Source of the DNA: Clavaria fumosa
Lineage: Eukaryota; Basidiomycota; Agaricomycetes; Agaricales; Clavariaceae
Reading direction: 5' to 3'
Length of the DNA stretch: 64,000 nucleotides
Assembly: GCA_951802425.1 (NCBI GenBank)
Contig: OX637801.1
Location: 2,914,001-2,978,000 of the forward strand
The position numbers and the translations under genes are program-made. The notes beneath the pieces are model-generated. The model had not been told where the DNA came from. It was given only the letters and a program-made list of their open reading frames with translations, and made no database searches. Shown here piece after piece: positions 23,214 to 35,385 of the stretch; the first letter of the stretch is position 1, and each line of letters begins with the position of its first letter.

Positions 23214-26122
23214 TTACGACCACATTGAGCCTAAGATCGACGCGCCAGCAGAAATGACAATGTCCATTGCTCGGCCGACAAGACTTTCTGGCTCTCCCAT
23301 TTCTCTGCTGACGATTCTGCTACCCCCAATCGTAGCATTAAGCCCGGCGCCACTCCGTGGTCGAGGAGAGAGAGGAGGAACATCAGGAGGCGTCGCCGGA
23401 GCGTGAAGAATCGCTGTACGAAGAGGAGAAAATGAAGGTTTTAGAGTAGCCGTCGAAGCTGTGGCAAGTTTGTCTCCATATAATGATGGTTCCTGCCATT
23501 CGGGTGATGACTCGATGCTAGGGGGCAAAGATATGGTCACTGTCGGAAGCGCGGAGGCGGTCGAAGTCAATCGATTCGTGTCCCCTACGGTCCTGTCATC
23601 GGTTGATGGCGGTTGCGGTTGCGATGCCTCCTCCTTCACAGAAGAAGTCGGCTCACCCTGTTCCCTATCTCTCCCCTCCACGCTCGGACTGCTCGTACTC
23701 CTGCTCCTACCTCTACCTCTCTCACTCTCACCCTCTAACAGGGTCCTCCTCCTCCTTCCATGCGCATATACCTGGCCACACCCAAACGCAGACCCATCTG
23801 GCGAGAGACTCCCAACGGGCGAACGTCCCGCGCTCAAGCTTCCCGAGCGCTCCCGGTCCGACAGTAGCGAAGACGACGATCCGCGGGCCGACGACCGCCC
23901 ACGGTCGCGCTCGCGTTCCGCAGACAACAGCTGCGTGCGCTCCCGCTGGGCGCCCGCAGACGGCAGTCGGCTCGTCGTCGGCGAAAAAAGTGGCGAGGGC
24001 GTACGCGACCGGCTCTGGCTCTCGCTGCGTGACCGCTCTGACGACCGTGACCGCGACGTCGACCCAGAGCGGACAGCTGTATCCCGCCCGCGTCGCTCAT
24101 CGACGTCGTTCGTCAGGAGGGGCGGCTTGGGCTCCTTGCTTGCCGCCTCACTCGTGCCGATATTACTCCGCCCGCCGACGACACTCGCCGCCCCACCTTC
24201 TGCGTAGCGCACCACGCGCACCATCTCGCCCTCTTGGTGTCGGACGGACGGAGCGCGTCGCGTGAGGCGGTGATCGTGTGTCGGGCCATAGCTGTCTTCA
24301 CCGCCCATCTCCGGGTAGACAAAGTAGTCGGCATGTTCTGGCTCTTCATGGCAGCCATGGACGGAAATCTTCGCTGACTTGATCAGAGACGAAGTCAAAT
24401 GACCGGCGTTCATACAGTCATGCCCCGCGTCTAGATAGGCGTCCTTCGTCCTGTAGATCTCCTCGCCCTCGTCCTGGCCCTCGTCTATGGGGACGACGTA
24501 CCCAAATGTGGACGAGGGGGGTGCGTGCAAGACCACGTCCCTCATGTTCCGGTGTCCCTTGCCTTCCACGGGAACAGCAGCTGCGAAACGCGGAGATGAG
24601 CTTCTGCGGATCATCCACCGCTCAAGCCCGTCGTCGCTTGCCGTCGCATCGCATTCACCGAACCCGTCGCCGAGCCACAGGTCGCCCATTTTCAGCCGTG
24701 TCGGCTCAATCGGAGCGATGGTGGCACGCGTGTGCGAGTCCGAGCTGCCAGCACGCGCGAGTGGAGGGCGTGGCCGGTAGGCATTATTGGTCCCGCTGAT
24801 GCGCCGGAAAGCAGTTGATACGAAACCAGAGGCTGAAGACGGTGGTGGCTTAGAGGCGGTGGGGGAGACGGACGGGTCAGACGACCGTCGATCCGAAGGT
24901 GTGCGCATCTCGATCATATCGTCTTCCTCATCACCGTCGGATCCCGATATCCATCCGTCCTGACCACGCCAGACCTTGTCCTCGAATCTGTCCTCCGCAT
25001 CTTCGTCATACCTACAACAGTGACAAGGTGAGTAACGTTAATGACACCTCGGCAAATGCCGAGACTGACCCATCATCGTAAAATGTCATGTCAAATGGGC
25101 CTTCATCTGCAGAAACGCCTCCTCTTCCTCTCCTGCTGCCTCTCATGGCGATGGGTCTCCTCCTTTTCGGCTTGTCAATAGCAATGTATTGTTCGACAAG
25201 AGGATTAAATGAGATACGCTTCTTCTTCACATGTCTGCCGGGCTGTGCCAAGTCCTGCTCGCTCATCGACGGGCGTATCATGCCAGGGTCATCTGGCGGC
25301 TGTTCATTAGGCGAGGTGGACGCAGTGGACACGGACCCGTTCTCGCTCGCGACAACGATCCGCGGGGGCGACTCCTTCCTGAAGGACCTGCCCATGGGCC
25401 ACGGCGTGAGATAAGATTCGCTTTTGGTGTGCTGGAGGGCGGGACGACGAGGGACGGCAGCTCCCTGAGTGTCGTCGTCCGACTCGGGGGGACTGAAGAT
25501 AGGGCTATGCAAGTCGGACGTTAGTTGCTCGCTGATAGAGCGGTGCTTGAGGATAGGTTTTTTACGGCACAAATCAAGCTGTTCGGGTGTAGAGGAGGGA
25601 GGAGGGGGAACGGGAATCGAGGGTCGGCGGCTGAAATCATGGTCAGCTGCAGTGTGTAGAGGCCCATATAGCCATGTTACGTCGGAATCTTTGAGCCTAG
25701 AAGAGGAGAATGTTAGTTCTTGGGAAAGCGATGACTAACAGACAGGCCTGTGCGCTTATAAACGGCTTTCAAAGCGAGTATATGCGCTCCTTCCCACTTT
25801 ATTTGACTTTTTTATGCCACACCAGCCAAAGTAAGCAGTAGTCAGAAGAGACTCACCAGTTAAGTGTTTCTGGAGTGACGGTTTTCAGCTTGTTTCGCTG
25901 CTTCCACCATGTTCTCCAGCTAGCATTTTCGAGACGCATACCGTTTGCAATCTCGTGCTTTAGCCTGGTCATATTACGCCATGACCGAGCAATGTCTTCC
26001 TCCTGCCATTCGTACGACAGGTAGTCGACTTGGCTCCGGGGAGGAGGCGTGAGGACAGAGTCATCTGGTATTATGTTCGCTGAGACCGAGAGAAGTAGTA
26101 GTGGCAAGTAGCTGTGTGCCAT
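23214..26122 (-). CDS. REG1: REG1-like regulatory subunit of protein phosphatase 1
   Basis: Exons on the minus strand: 26122-25857, 25696-25070 and 25011-23214. They total 2691 nt and 896 residues. Residues 32-100 carry the conserved block VDYLSYEW, RLENASWRTWWKQRN, TVTPETLNW and KDSDVTWLYGPL, found in yeast Reg1/Reg2 and annotated as DUF1752 in fungi. KKPILKHRSISEQL at about 134-147 is a second Reg1 signature. KKRISF at 247-252 fits the RVxF-type docking motif for the PP1 catalytic subunit, followed by NPLVEQYIAID as in Reg1. The C-terminal 550 residues are disordered and rich in Ser, Arg and Asp. The inferred role is directing PP1 (Glc7) in glucose repression by opposing Snf1 kinase. The first intron (160 nt) is long for this window. 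Confidence 0.85.
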
Positions 26123-29100
26123 GCGATAGGGAGGGGCGACACCCTATGTGAGGATGTGGAAGGAAGAAAAGAGAAGAGTATGCCCGGACAGGGTCCGGGG
26201 GGCGGTGGGGGATGATGATGATGCAGGGACGCCAGTCACTCGGATAGTCGAGAGTGAATGCTTGATAGGAGAGAAGAATTAAGAAAGATAACGGCAGGGT
26301 GACGACCGGCGTTGAGAAAACGCTCCGAGACGTTCTGTTTATCGTGACCAAGGGTTCACGTCAATGCAGGGTGGTCCGTTCCGCGAAGGTTACGGAATGG
26401 CGAGTTTCGGTTTTGCTCCGGGGACAGGTTTCAGAGGAGGTTCGAGAAGAGAGACAAGAAGCGACAACAAGGTGAAGAGTGGCGAACGATAACAACGACG
26501 ACGACGACGATGACAACGGCAACAAGGTAGTAGTTAGCAAAGAGGTGCTGCAGGGCTTGGGAGCAGTAGCGTTGTCATGTTCAAACCCAACCAACCCCCC
26601 CCTACCTATACCCATACATACATACATGCAGACAGGCTACGCCGGGTAACAAAAAATATATATTATTATTTTAAACATTCACGCTAAGGAAATCATCGTG
26701 GGAGAGACCTTCTTGATATGGATAGACGCACTTGCCTTTTTCACGCTTTACGCGCCACGACTTACGGTCACGCGGCGCTCCTGTCAAAAGAATTAAAATT
26801 TTTCATTGCGCCGCATCTCGGACTATTCGGTCCGACCGCTTAATTTTTTTCTCACCAATTCGGGTGCAACACGACGGGCGTTGTCGGGTCGCCGTCCGTT
26901 AAGTCAGGAGGAGAGATGGAATGGATGTTTGAATCGGACGGCTCTTTGTTCATTTGCGGGTCTCATCTATCAGTATCACCGCCATCAATCACATTCTGAG
27001 GCTGTTTCTACTCCAGCTGTTTCGTCTGGATCCGTCCGTAGACCGCTCACTCATCATCGCATCACCACGACATTTGGGCACCACAATAGAACTATCAGTA
27101 TCACTCAATCGTTGGCTCTAACCGCTTTATGGGTTACTCGGATATCGCTTTTCACCCCGGAATCGGTGGAGAATCACTATAAGACTCCGTGAACATGAAA
27201 AAAAAAAAAAAAAGAGCATCGCTATCCTATCAGCCACCCCACATGTGGATCACGCGATTAGCATCAGTTGGGCATCGCAGCACGCAGAATTCCCTTCCAA
27301 ATCCGACAGCTTGGCGTGTCGGGGATATCCGGGCTAGTGGCCAGCACTTTAACCACAAGCACCAAGGACAGCAGCGTGCCTCACGCCCGATCCGAAGATC
27401 CCCCATCTGAGCCTTGCCAATGTGTCCGCCCATTACACCGGCGCCCATTGTGCGGTTCTTCTGTCTCCATCATCAACTTAAGAACCGCCCCCGGTTTATT
27501 ACAAGGTCCGTCCAGCGTCCGCAGCGCGCATCATTTGCTGTGAAAGTCTACCGCACCAGCCACAGGGCAGATCGACGCTTTTTCTTTTTTCTCGTTTCCA
27601 ACGCTTGCCCCATTTTTTTTGATTGCCTTAGATGTGAACCAAAAAGTCCCCGGGATGCCGTGATACAACAGTCACGAGCCCGACCACGTCGAGGGTGATA
27701 CGCATGTCACTCACCTCCATGAGATGTGGCTTCCCATCAAAATATCGAAAGGAGAAAATGCGCTGCCCAATCTGAGTGCAACGGCGCCCCGAGTCCGACC
27801 TAGGCCCGGTCAATTCCGCTCCCCCACATCGCAGCACGTTGGTGTGGAAGGAAAAGGAATCACCTTTCCCCACATATTGTCACGGGGACGCGCAGCCACA
27901 AATGCGATGTGCCTCGTCATCGTGCGCCACAAGTCACATCATCACAGGGGGAAATGCTTCCTAAAATAAGAAACCAAGAGAAAAATCGAACACAAAAGAT
28001 CCAAAGGAGCCTCGGCAGATCGCTGTCCAATCAAGATAAACGCCGGACTCAGCGACTCTTGAACAGAACAAGGACGCATCACCCTAACGCACGTTTCCAT
28101 CCCGAACCCGAACCCGAACTCGAATAACATTAACAACCTCTCCATTGGACACAAATGCAATCCGTACCGTAACCACAAGGGGAGGCGCATGACCCATTTA
28201 TATACCAAGCGGACTACGTGAGGGAACTTTAAAGAGGCAACGCCCCACCATGCGCCTTGCAGGGGTTCGGAACGGTGCACCGAACATTGCGCGCACGCAT
28301 GCTGGTATTGTTTCCTTTTTCCTAGGAACCTGCTGACAAGACGTGGGTGTCGGAGGCCCTTGCGCATTCCTTCCTCATTCCTCCGTCGACCACAGGCCCG
28401 AAAACCAACAGACAGACAACGGGGAGACCTCTGGTGTGTCACGCAGACGAGAATATACCCTGCGGAGTGAACGAAGCGGAGGGCGGTCGCGAGGACCGGT
28501 CTTAGACAGCGAGTCAGGTCACCAGACCGCATGACATGTGCATCCGAATGCGGATCGGACAACCATCATTCCCATCACAAGATCGATAAAAGGAGATACG
28601 AGCATGGCGAAAGGACATCAGCTCGTCGTGATTAGCGACGGTGCGCATGTTATCGTACGGAATATTCTCAAGGACCATCTTTAAGAAATAGAAAGAAAGG
28701 ATCTTGCACTCGCGCTCGAGTCGGACATGATACATGACCATGATTAGAGTGCACCCGCATTTTGATGATCCCAGGAAAATTCCGAACGTCAACACAAAGT
28801 ACAAGTACAGGGGTCAAAACATTGATTTGAAATGCCAGTCTCGCAAGCTGTCCCGCCAGCAAGCTTTTACTGAGTTCCCTTAATCATTGCACAGATAAGG
28901 GATAGCGATAGACGTTTTGAGAAGCAAGAACAACGGAGGTTCGACTTCTGCAGTGCGAATGATAATGAGATAGGAAGATCGCTGTGTGTCCGGCTCGCGA
29001 GACGTATCAAAGGCTCACCGACCTTCTGTGAGCCTCTACCGTGACCCTCGAGTCGAGTGAAATTGAATTAGACTCACCACTTGCCTTTTTCCCCTCCGGC

Positions 29101-30665
29101 GAACAGAAACGCGGCAACGAGCCGGTTCAGTGTTTTGGCGTTGAGCGTGGCATTTCCAATATCCCCTGCTCCCCCGGCGCGCCAATACGCAAGAAAGGGG
29201 AGGACACATTTGTTATTGCCATTTGACTTAGTCCGCGCGACAGGCAGAGGAGTTTTGTGCCTCGGCCGACTATTCTGTCGGCAGAAGCGCTCGTCGTGGG
29301 TGAGGTCAGGGTGTCGCGTTGGCTCCCCTGACACCGCCGGAAGAAGGTTATCGACGCCTGACATCATAGCGGTGCCTCCTCCTGAACGGAAGACTAATAC
29401 GCGCCGTCCAGCGAGGCAATGCGTGGCACAAGCGCCCAGCGCCGAGACCCCGAATACGACCGACGCAAGAGACCAGCACCGCTAGGACACCGACCGCACA
29501 TGGCAAGTCAAACAGATGCGTCGCGAGCGCGCAGGATCCAAAGGTAAAACGTCCTTATTCCCGATGCTATGACTCGCCAGGGCAGTAGAGGGTAGACGTT
29601 GCAGAAGATAAAACGTTTATTTCCGACGCGATGCGGAGTCTTAGAAACACCGACTTGGGAAATGGAGGGCCGAGAGTTTCGTGGCCCAACTTTCGTTTAC
29701 GTTGTGGAGAAAACACGCTCTCCAGCCTAGTGATTTTTGCGGGAGATGCCGGTGGGTCCACGCCTTTCCGTCTCGCTGCATTATCGAGCAAGCTGCTCCA
29801 CTGCTGATGGGCGCTCGCGAGCAATTTAAGCGCCGCGAGATTCTTGAGGCAACGAGATGCTGTCGCCGCCACAGAAGTTGCATTTTCTGCGGGTGCACTC
29901 GTCGGGCGCTGTCCACGGATAACACCGCACAGGGTGTGCGGGTCATGGCCACCGTGGCACCGCACTCGCAATGTGCGCACACACGCCGACAGCTCCGGAT
30001 AGAAATGAAAGCCTAGCTTATAAAATGCTGATGAGTTGTTCCGCAAAGTATCCGACTAGAGACTCTGAAAAAGGCGGTTGAGGCCTGCTTCATATTGTGC
30101 GGAAATCATGGCAAGAGCCAAAAGATTCTTTGTAAGCTTCGACAGACGTCTTGCTGTCCCGCGGCCTTGTGTATTTAGGCTTGGCTCGAGCAAGACGGCG
30201 CATGAGGTGGTCCAAGGTTGTTCCTATCCCAGATAAAGCGGGCAAGCTCCGGAAAAAGGCAATGTAAGGATAGAAGCTGACAACAGCTTCTCGCGCCGAG
30301 GTGGAGTGTAGAGTAATCATCATGTGCTTGATTTCCCTGTAAAAAATTGCCTTCTCCACAATGTTCGTGATGTGGAAATTGGGCTCGCGTTGCTACGCGC
30401 ATTGTATAGTTGCTGCCAATATTACCGCCTTCATACCGAAGACCAGGCGGGCCATGAAGTCAACGAAAGCTGGAACCTGCTTACATAATGACTTGCTGCT
30501 GTGGAAGTTCGCAGCGTGAGGTCAAAAACCCGCGGTGAGTAACGACATGTAGCAATTTCTCAATCTCAATGTCTGCTATTGCAGGTGCTGGAGATACGTT
30601 TAACTGTTACGTCGACGGCTATTTATCACTACCGCTACGGATTTTATTCGACCATTCCCTTGCCA
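26123..30665. other. Long interval without a supported gene
   Basis: About 4.5 kb. The start is the REG1 upstream region, with a run of small tandem cag/gac motifs near 26490-26520. Many overlapping open frames of 60-200 codons exist on both strands (for example 27942-28562 minus, 28514-28804 minus, 29074-29367 minus and 30090-30359 minus). None has a conserved motif, and I could not join them into one phase-consistent model. No terminal repeats or target duplications were seen. It may hold one fast-evolving or decayed gene. Confidence 0.4.
29567..30046 (-). CDS. Hypothetical protein, 159 residues, doubtful
   Basis: The most protein-like frame in the interval. Its central part (ENATSVAATASRCLKNLAAL, HQQWSSLLDNAARRKG) looks helical and has balanced composition, while its first 50 residues do not. 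No domain recognised. It may be one exon of a gene whose other exons I could not place. Confidence 0.2.
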   Translation of the reverse strand: MRNNSSAFYKLGFHFYPELSACVRTLRVRCHGGHDPHTLCGVIRGQRPTSAPAENATSVAATASRCLKNLAALKLLASAHQQWSSLLDNAARRKGVDPPASPAKITRLESVFSPQRKRKLGHETLGPPFPKSVFLRLRIASEINVLSSATSTLYCPGES

Positions 30666-32263
30666 ATGCCAGACCCAGTTCTTGAGGAACGACGCGTCCT
30701 TTGCACCTACGGAACATCTGAATCCAACCAAAACCAATTCTCGAGACTGATCTCTTCTCGTCCATTTATCCAACAAGCTAGTTCCTGGCGTTCTCCGTTC
30801 ATCTGTCATAAATAACGACCTCGAGTAGATCGACGTGCTCTTCCCGGCTTCGGAGTGCCTCGAAGCAGAGTTGAGCGCGCTCGAGACGACATACTTTGTC
30901 GGCTTCTCGCTCTTGTCGCCATTTGTCGAGCGGGCAAAGCAGCATGTGAGAGATGGGTGCGTGAAATTTCTGCGGGTACCGAGTCACCAACTCACCGAGC
31001 TAAACGTTACCACACAGGATGACCGTCTTAGCTTTAAGCGCGCTTGATGAGCCTACAGGAGACGTGTGGTGTATTGACCAACGTGCGGTACTCACGCTTT
31101 GCGTGTGCAAGGAGACATACCAAAAGTTGGGGTTGGTCGGGACCAAGCTCCCGTTTAAAAGTCGCACCGAACTGCACGGTAAGGCCGTAGAAGGTTATCA
31201 TCGCATCGTCATTGGGAACCCATTCTATTTTCACGTACAGTCATCTCAGTCCCTTTGCGTGATCACACGTCCCCAACGAGAGTCGATCACGCTGTGAAGG
31301 CATGGGATGCTGCTCGTGACCAGGCGGGTGTAGGACCATGGCGGGTGTCATGCCTTCTGAGCAGCAAAGGTGACTTTGTCTTGTGCCCTACCAATCATCC
31401 TCAGGTCACGGCTTTGCCGTGGACGACTCATGTATGCTCTCTGCAGAAAACGCCGAGGAACCGAGTTGTTTGACTGAGCGCGTGCGAGCCGCGCCTGCAG
31501 TCCGTCGCTTCACCGATATCAACGTGCCGTTGGTCGACATACACGCCCCGCCGCAGGACTCGGAGGGTCTGGAAGACTGGGATGAAGGCGTCCATGCGCT
31601 CTTCGAGTGGGTCGGTATGGCGTGCCTAGGATCCCAGCGGTTCGCGTCCATTCAATTTCTGTTGACGTGAAATAATCTCGCTAACAAAATGCCTCTGAAA
31701 TTACATTTATGTAAGGCTGAGATCTAATGACCGCGTGGATCCCTTCATAGCAGTGTACGAAGTGCCCACGCCGTCTCGCGTCGGGGACGTCACTCATATA
31801 CGCTGGCGAGGGTTCATCCCGCCTTCTTTCCTCCTATCCATCATGCAGTCGGTTGGGTGAGCCGGCAGCCACCCCTCGCTTACATTTCCCACCTCCAACG
31901 ACACGTCTCAGCTCGCACGCCTCCCCTTTTGTCGCCGTCACAGCGCATGCCCACCCAACTTCGCCCGTGTCCATGACCGTTCCGAGATCGACCTCAGGCG
32001 TGCCATATCCATCCACGCTCGACGACTCGACAACAACGCCAGGGACTAACCCCCAGATCCTGCCAATATCACTGCGGACGCCGCCACCATTACGAGTCAC
32101 ATTTCGAGCGCCGCGACGCGAAGCGGAAGATACGTGGTGTGTGGTGCTCATGCCTGACGAACTGGAGGAGGCGGCGGCGGTTTCTGACGGTCGTAGAACG
32201 CGACGAGAAACGCGCTGGGTGTACGCGGAGAGCGTTGGTGCGAGGGACCAACATTTTGGATGA
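30666..32263 (+). CDS. RNase P/MRP subunit of the Rpp40 family
   Basis: Seven exons: 30666-30776, 30829-30956, 31018-31178, 31241-31369, 31405-31639, 31716-31856 and 31912-32263. They total 1257 nt and 418 residues. The family resemblance is in LTLCVCKETYQKLGLVG followed by PFKSR, then an acidic spacer, ALFEWVGMACLGSQR, IRWRGFIPPSFLLSI and SPFVAVTAHAHPTSPVS. These match the order of conserved blocks in Rpp40, a protein subunit of nuclear RNase P and RNase MRP that process tRNA and rRNA precursors. Two junctions are unusual: intron 1 would be GC..AG (30777-30828), and intron 5 (31370-31404) would be only 35 nt, although it is needed to reach the conserved frame. The family call is from remembered block order, so I hold it as probable. 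Confidence 0.65.
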
Positions 32264-32676
32264 CAACATCTTTTACTCCGCGAGCGCGATACGAATGCGG
32301 GTCGCTTGAAGAGAAGGAACAGGATCTATATTACTTTTCATAGTGACTCAGATCGTGGGCAAAGTAATATGCGTAAACCACAAAGCTCTACCAGTAGATA
32401 CAAATTACAAATACAAAGTGCTGGAGATACAATAGTGAACGAGTGGACGTTTCTGTATTTCGAGCCCTTTGTATCAGGCAAAAAGAATTCGTTATCGGGA
32501 GATTGAGAGTGATCGACATCTGGGTAGTGATCCGGCAGAAACAAAAGATAAGGAACGCAGGCGCACGGGCAAAGGAGAGCATAAAGCAAAAGTGAGAGTA
32601 GAAACATTGGTTCTACTTTTTCGTCATCTCGTCCTTGGGACGGGGAATGAATATTAGCTGGATGAGGGTGGTCCAT
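32264..32676. other. Convergent 3' intergenic gap
   Basis: A gap of 413 bp between two convergent genes. AT-rich, with no gene or repeat seen. Confidence 0.5.
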
Positions 32677-33705
32677 TCAAGTGGTTACGTCTGGTACGGA
32701 GATGACCTGGCTCGTGATGTGGGTGAGTGACACGCGCGCTCCACGATTGGGGAGGGGCGAACCGCCAGATAACAACTCAGGTGGCCAATGAATGTACGTG
32801 GCCGTGGAAGGCGACGAGGGAGAAGGGGGGGAGGTGGGAGAAGGCAGCGCGTAGTGGTGATACACCTCCACCGGAGTGGTCGGGGCTATCGGTGGGATGA
32901 ACGGCGGGGGGCTGTCAAGCGGCGGTTCGACGCTCGGGAAGCGGTAGCTGAGGGGAACATTGATCGGAGTGATGGTGGAAAACGTGCGACGCCCTTGAGA
33001 GGCGGAGGATGCGCTGCGAGGGCCGGGAAAGGTGCGGCGGTCCGGTAGATCGAATGTGGCTGTCCTCAGCTGAGGAAGTCGGCGCGTGTAGGGGACCAGA
33101 GAGGTCCCAGAGGTGGTAGTGGGAACAGGCAGCGCCTGGGAAAGAGGCTGCTGATCTCGGACAGGCTCGTCCATGGCGAAGTCAGCCTGAGCAAGTTGGT
33201 CCGGTGGATCGATCCTGGCCGATCTCAGGCTTGGCAGCCAGTGCGTGTAAGAGACCTGAGTAGTCTCAGAGGCGGTCGTGGGCGCCTCAGAAGGGGGCTG
33301 CTGGTCGCGGGAGAGCTCGTTCATGGCGATATAGGCCTGAGCGAGGTGGGTAAGGTGGTCGTCGGCGCCTGCGGCCACAGGACTCCCCATGTCACTGGAG
33401 CCAGTATCACTAGAGCTAGAGCTGGTGGAGCTCAAGCTGAGCACGCTCTGGGATCCCTCACGGTCCATGTCTAGCCGCCGTTGCTGCTGCTGTTGTGGAT
33501 CGGAGGATGCGGAAGAAACAGAGGCGGAGACGGTGGGGTCAATGAAGGCCTCGTAGACGGCATGCGGGCTCTCAAAGAACTCGTCTGAGTCTGGGTCGAA
33601 AGGGTTCCAGTGCGTCCATTTCTCGCAGGGGTGGGCGCTTGGCTCTGGCTCTGTTCGCACAGCGGGGGCCGTGGAGTAGGAGAAGGAGAAAAGGGGCCGA
33701 CCCAT
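32677..33705 (-). CDS. Ser/Pro-rich hypothetical protein, 342 residues
   Basis: A single-exon frame starting MGRPLFSFSYSTAP and ending QVISVPDVTT. It begins with an Asp/Phe-rich segment (WNPFDPDSDEFF), then a Gln run and a Ser run. An imperfect internal duplication of about 50 residues follows, with units AQAYIAMNELSRDQQPPSEA and AQADFAMDEPVRDQQPLSQA, both followed by a Thr-rich stretch and a PYT/SYT..LPxLR segment. The rest is proline-rich. There is no signal peptide or membrane segment. The long open frame and structured duplication favour a real gene; function unknown. Confidence 0.55.
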   Translation of the reverse strand: MGRPLFSFSYSTAPAVRTEPEPSAHPCEKWTHWNPFDPDSDEFFESPHAVYEAFIDPTVSASVSSASSDPQQQQQRRLDMDREGSQSVLSLSSTSSSSSDTGSSDMGSPVAAGADDHLTHLAQAYIAMNELSRDQQPPSEAPTTASETTQVSYTHWLPSLRSARIDPPDQLAQADFAMDEPVRDQQPLSQALPVPTTTSGTSLVPYTRRLPQLRTATFDLPDRRTFPGPRSASSASQGRRTFSTITPINVPLSYRFPSVEPPLDSPPPFIPPIAPTTPVEVYHHYALPSPTSPPSPSSPSTATYIHWPPELLSGGSPLPNRGARVSLTHITSQVISVPDVTT

Positions 33706-34457
33706 TATTTTAGACGAAAGGCCTGATTTTAATCTTATTCTACTTTTTCTTGCGTTGGGTATCGAGGTGGATGATGAGGGAGGGGAGGAGGAAGACGGGG
33801 CCAGGGTCTTAGTTGGAAACGGGTCGGGAGTTGAAATTTATTGTATTTTTTATTTCTTTTCTTGAAGCCCAGTGGCTGTGACACTGCAGAGCTTGAGTAG
33901 CTGGAGTCGCCGTTGCGGCGCCCACAGCTCGCTATTCGTCTCCCTACACCAGTGGAAATGCTACTCAATGACCATGATCACGACATTGTAACGCGCTTCG
34001 TCTTCGACACGGCTTTGTTTGGGCTTACGGTCACTTTCAAGCACCGCAGTGCCCCTCGATAAGTGCTATACAAACTCCTGTTTGTGCGCCGTATCGGGCA
34101 CTTGTCAGTGGACAGAGCTTAGGACAATTTGACTAGATGCCTTTACTTATTATAATTATCGAAATGGTCACTTCCATCTCTACTTGGGCTCATCCTGGTT
34201 CCTTCCCCGCCCTTCTCACAGGTGTCGCTTCTCTATCAGTCAACGTCCTGCCTTTTTACACCGCCGTCCATCCATCTCGTAGCTCATCCTCCCGCCCCAG
34301 CCCGGCGTCTTCATCCGCAACAGCTCCGCCGCATACGAGGATGCTGGCCCGCTCTCCCCCACCAGCCCCTGTCTTTCATCGTTCCCTCCCCCTTGGCGAA
34401 TGCACAACTGGTGGCACCAAAGACTGCGACTTCCCCCACTGCCGTGCATCTCAGCCA
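33706..34457. other. Intergenic region between divergent genes
   Basis: Upstream sequence of the 342-residue protein (minus) and of the small gene starting at 34458 (plus). Open frames at 34137-34565 are Pro/Ser/Thr-rich and inconsistent with the spliced model downstream. No repeat seen. Confidence 0.4.
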
Positions 34458-34701
34458 TGTCCGCAAAACCACCTAGCGACTACGACCGCCATGACCAAGA
34501 CCACCAAAGTAATTGTTAATTCCATGGACACAACGACCACCACGACAAATGCACAGGCACAGTGAAGCGTCTCCGCTCGCTCGCCATGCTCAAGCGGTTG
34601 CACCGCAAGTCCGCCTCGCTCCCCCTCCCCAATGTCCCCCACCACACCCATCACGCCGCTCCCCATCATGTGCCGCTCCCCATCATGCACTGCTCCCCAT
34701 C
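34458..34701 (+). pseudogene. 5' part of a small host gene broken by transposons
   Basis: A start MSAKPPSDYDRHDQDHQ at 34458 splices in phase over a 47-nt intron (34510-34556, GTAATT..CAG). Exon 2 encodes STVKRLRSLAMLKRLHRKSA and then a Pro/His-rich run made by ccccatca-type repeats. The frame is cut at 34702 by a hAT-type MITE. After removing that insert and its target duplication the frame continues through the repeat to about 35380. A last exon piece is likely at 35516-35613. I cannot recognise a function. Exact structure between 35350 and 35516 is unresolved, so the call of one gene across these pieces is inference. Confidence 0.45.
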
Positions 34702-35271
34702 TAGAGCTTTGAAGTCCAGTTCAGTCCAGTTCTTTTACCCTCCTGTCAGTAGACCATAACCATAACTGATAGGCCAGTCCAATATAATGAGAAAAACTGG
34801 ACTGGACTGTAGAGAACCAGTTGACATCAGTTCACCTGAAGTTCATCGACTGGTCCTAACCGGTCCTAATCTGGACCAGTTCTTGACCAGTTGGGATCAG
34901 TTATGCAACAGTCAGGACTGGTTTTATGTTAACAAGCTACAGTAACTGAGTGCACTAATCAAAGCTAAACTCATCAAAATCAATCTCTAACTCATCAGCC
35001 TGCTGTTCAGCCTCAAGCATCTTGCAATACTCATCCAAATCCACCTCATCATCTTGCCCTGAGTTCCAAGCCAGAAGGACTGCAAGTTCAGTCTTTGACT
35101 GGTCAGAACTGGTTTATTTGCAGTTCAAGTCCTTTTTGAAATGATGAAAACTGGGAACTGACAAGTTTCAAAAGAGTGTGGACCAAGACTGAAGGTCCAG
35201 TCTCTTGCAGTCACAGTTCAGTTTGGTCCTTGGTTATTTTTCAGTTCATGTGACCAGACCCTCAAGCACTA
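34702..35271. mobile_element. hAT-type MITE with perfect 8-bp target duplication
   Basis: A 570-bp element with ends TAGAGCTTTGAAGTCCAG (left) and the inverted TAGTGCTTGAGGGTCTGG (right). It is flanked on both sides by TCCCCATC (34694-34701 and 35272-35279). An 8-bp duplication and TAG-starting inverted ends are hallmarks of hAT elements. The interior is non-coding and rich in ccagt/actgg motifs in both orientations, as in hAT subterminal repeats. Confidence 0.85.
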
Positions 35272-35350
35272 TCCCCATCACACGCCACTCCCCATCACAT
35301 GCTGCTCCCCATCACGCGCTGCTCCCCATCACGCGCTGCCCCATCACATC
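35272..35350 (+). repeat. Short tandem repeat of ctccccatcacgcgctg-like units
   Basis: Four to five imperfect units of about 17 bp. They resume the repeat seen before the MITE at 34650-34701, which shows that the element inserted into the array. Confidence 0.75.
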
Positions 35351-35385
35351 AGGAGAATAATTGGGGTGGTAAAACAAGGTATATA

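Noticed and set aside
27942..28562. 206-codon minus frame
   Set aside because: Composition is not protein-like (many Arg, Cys, Trp), no motif, and overlapping frames on the other strand are equally good.
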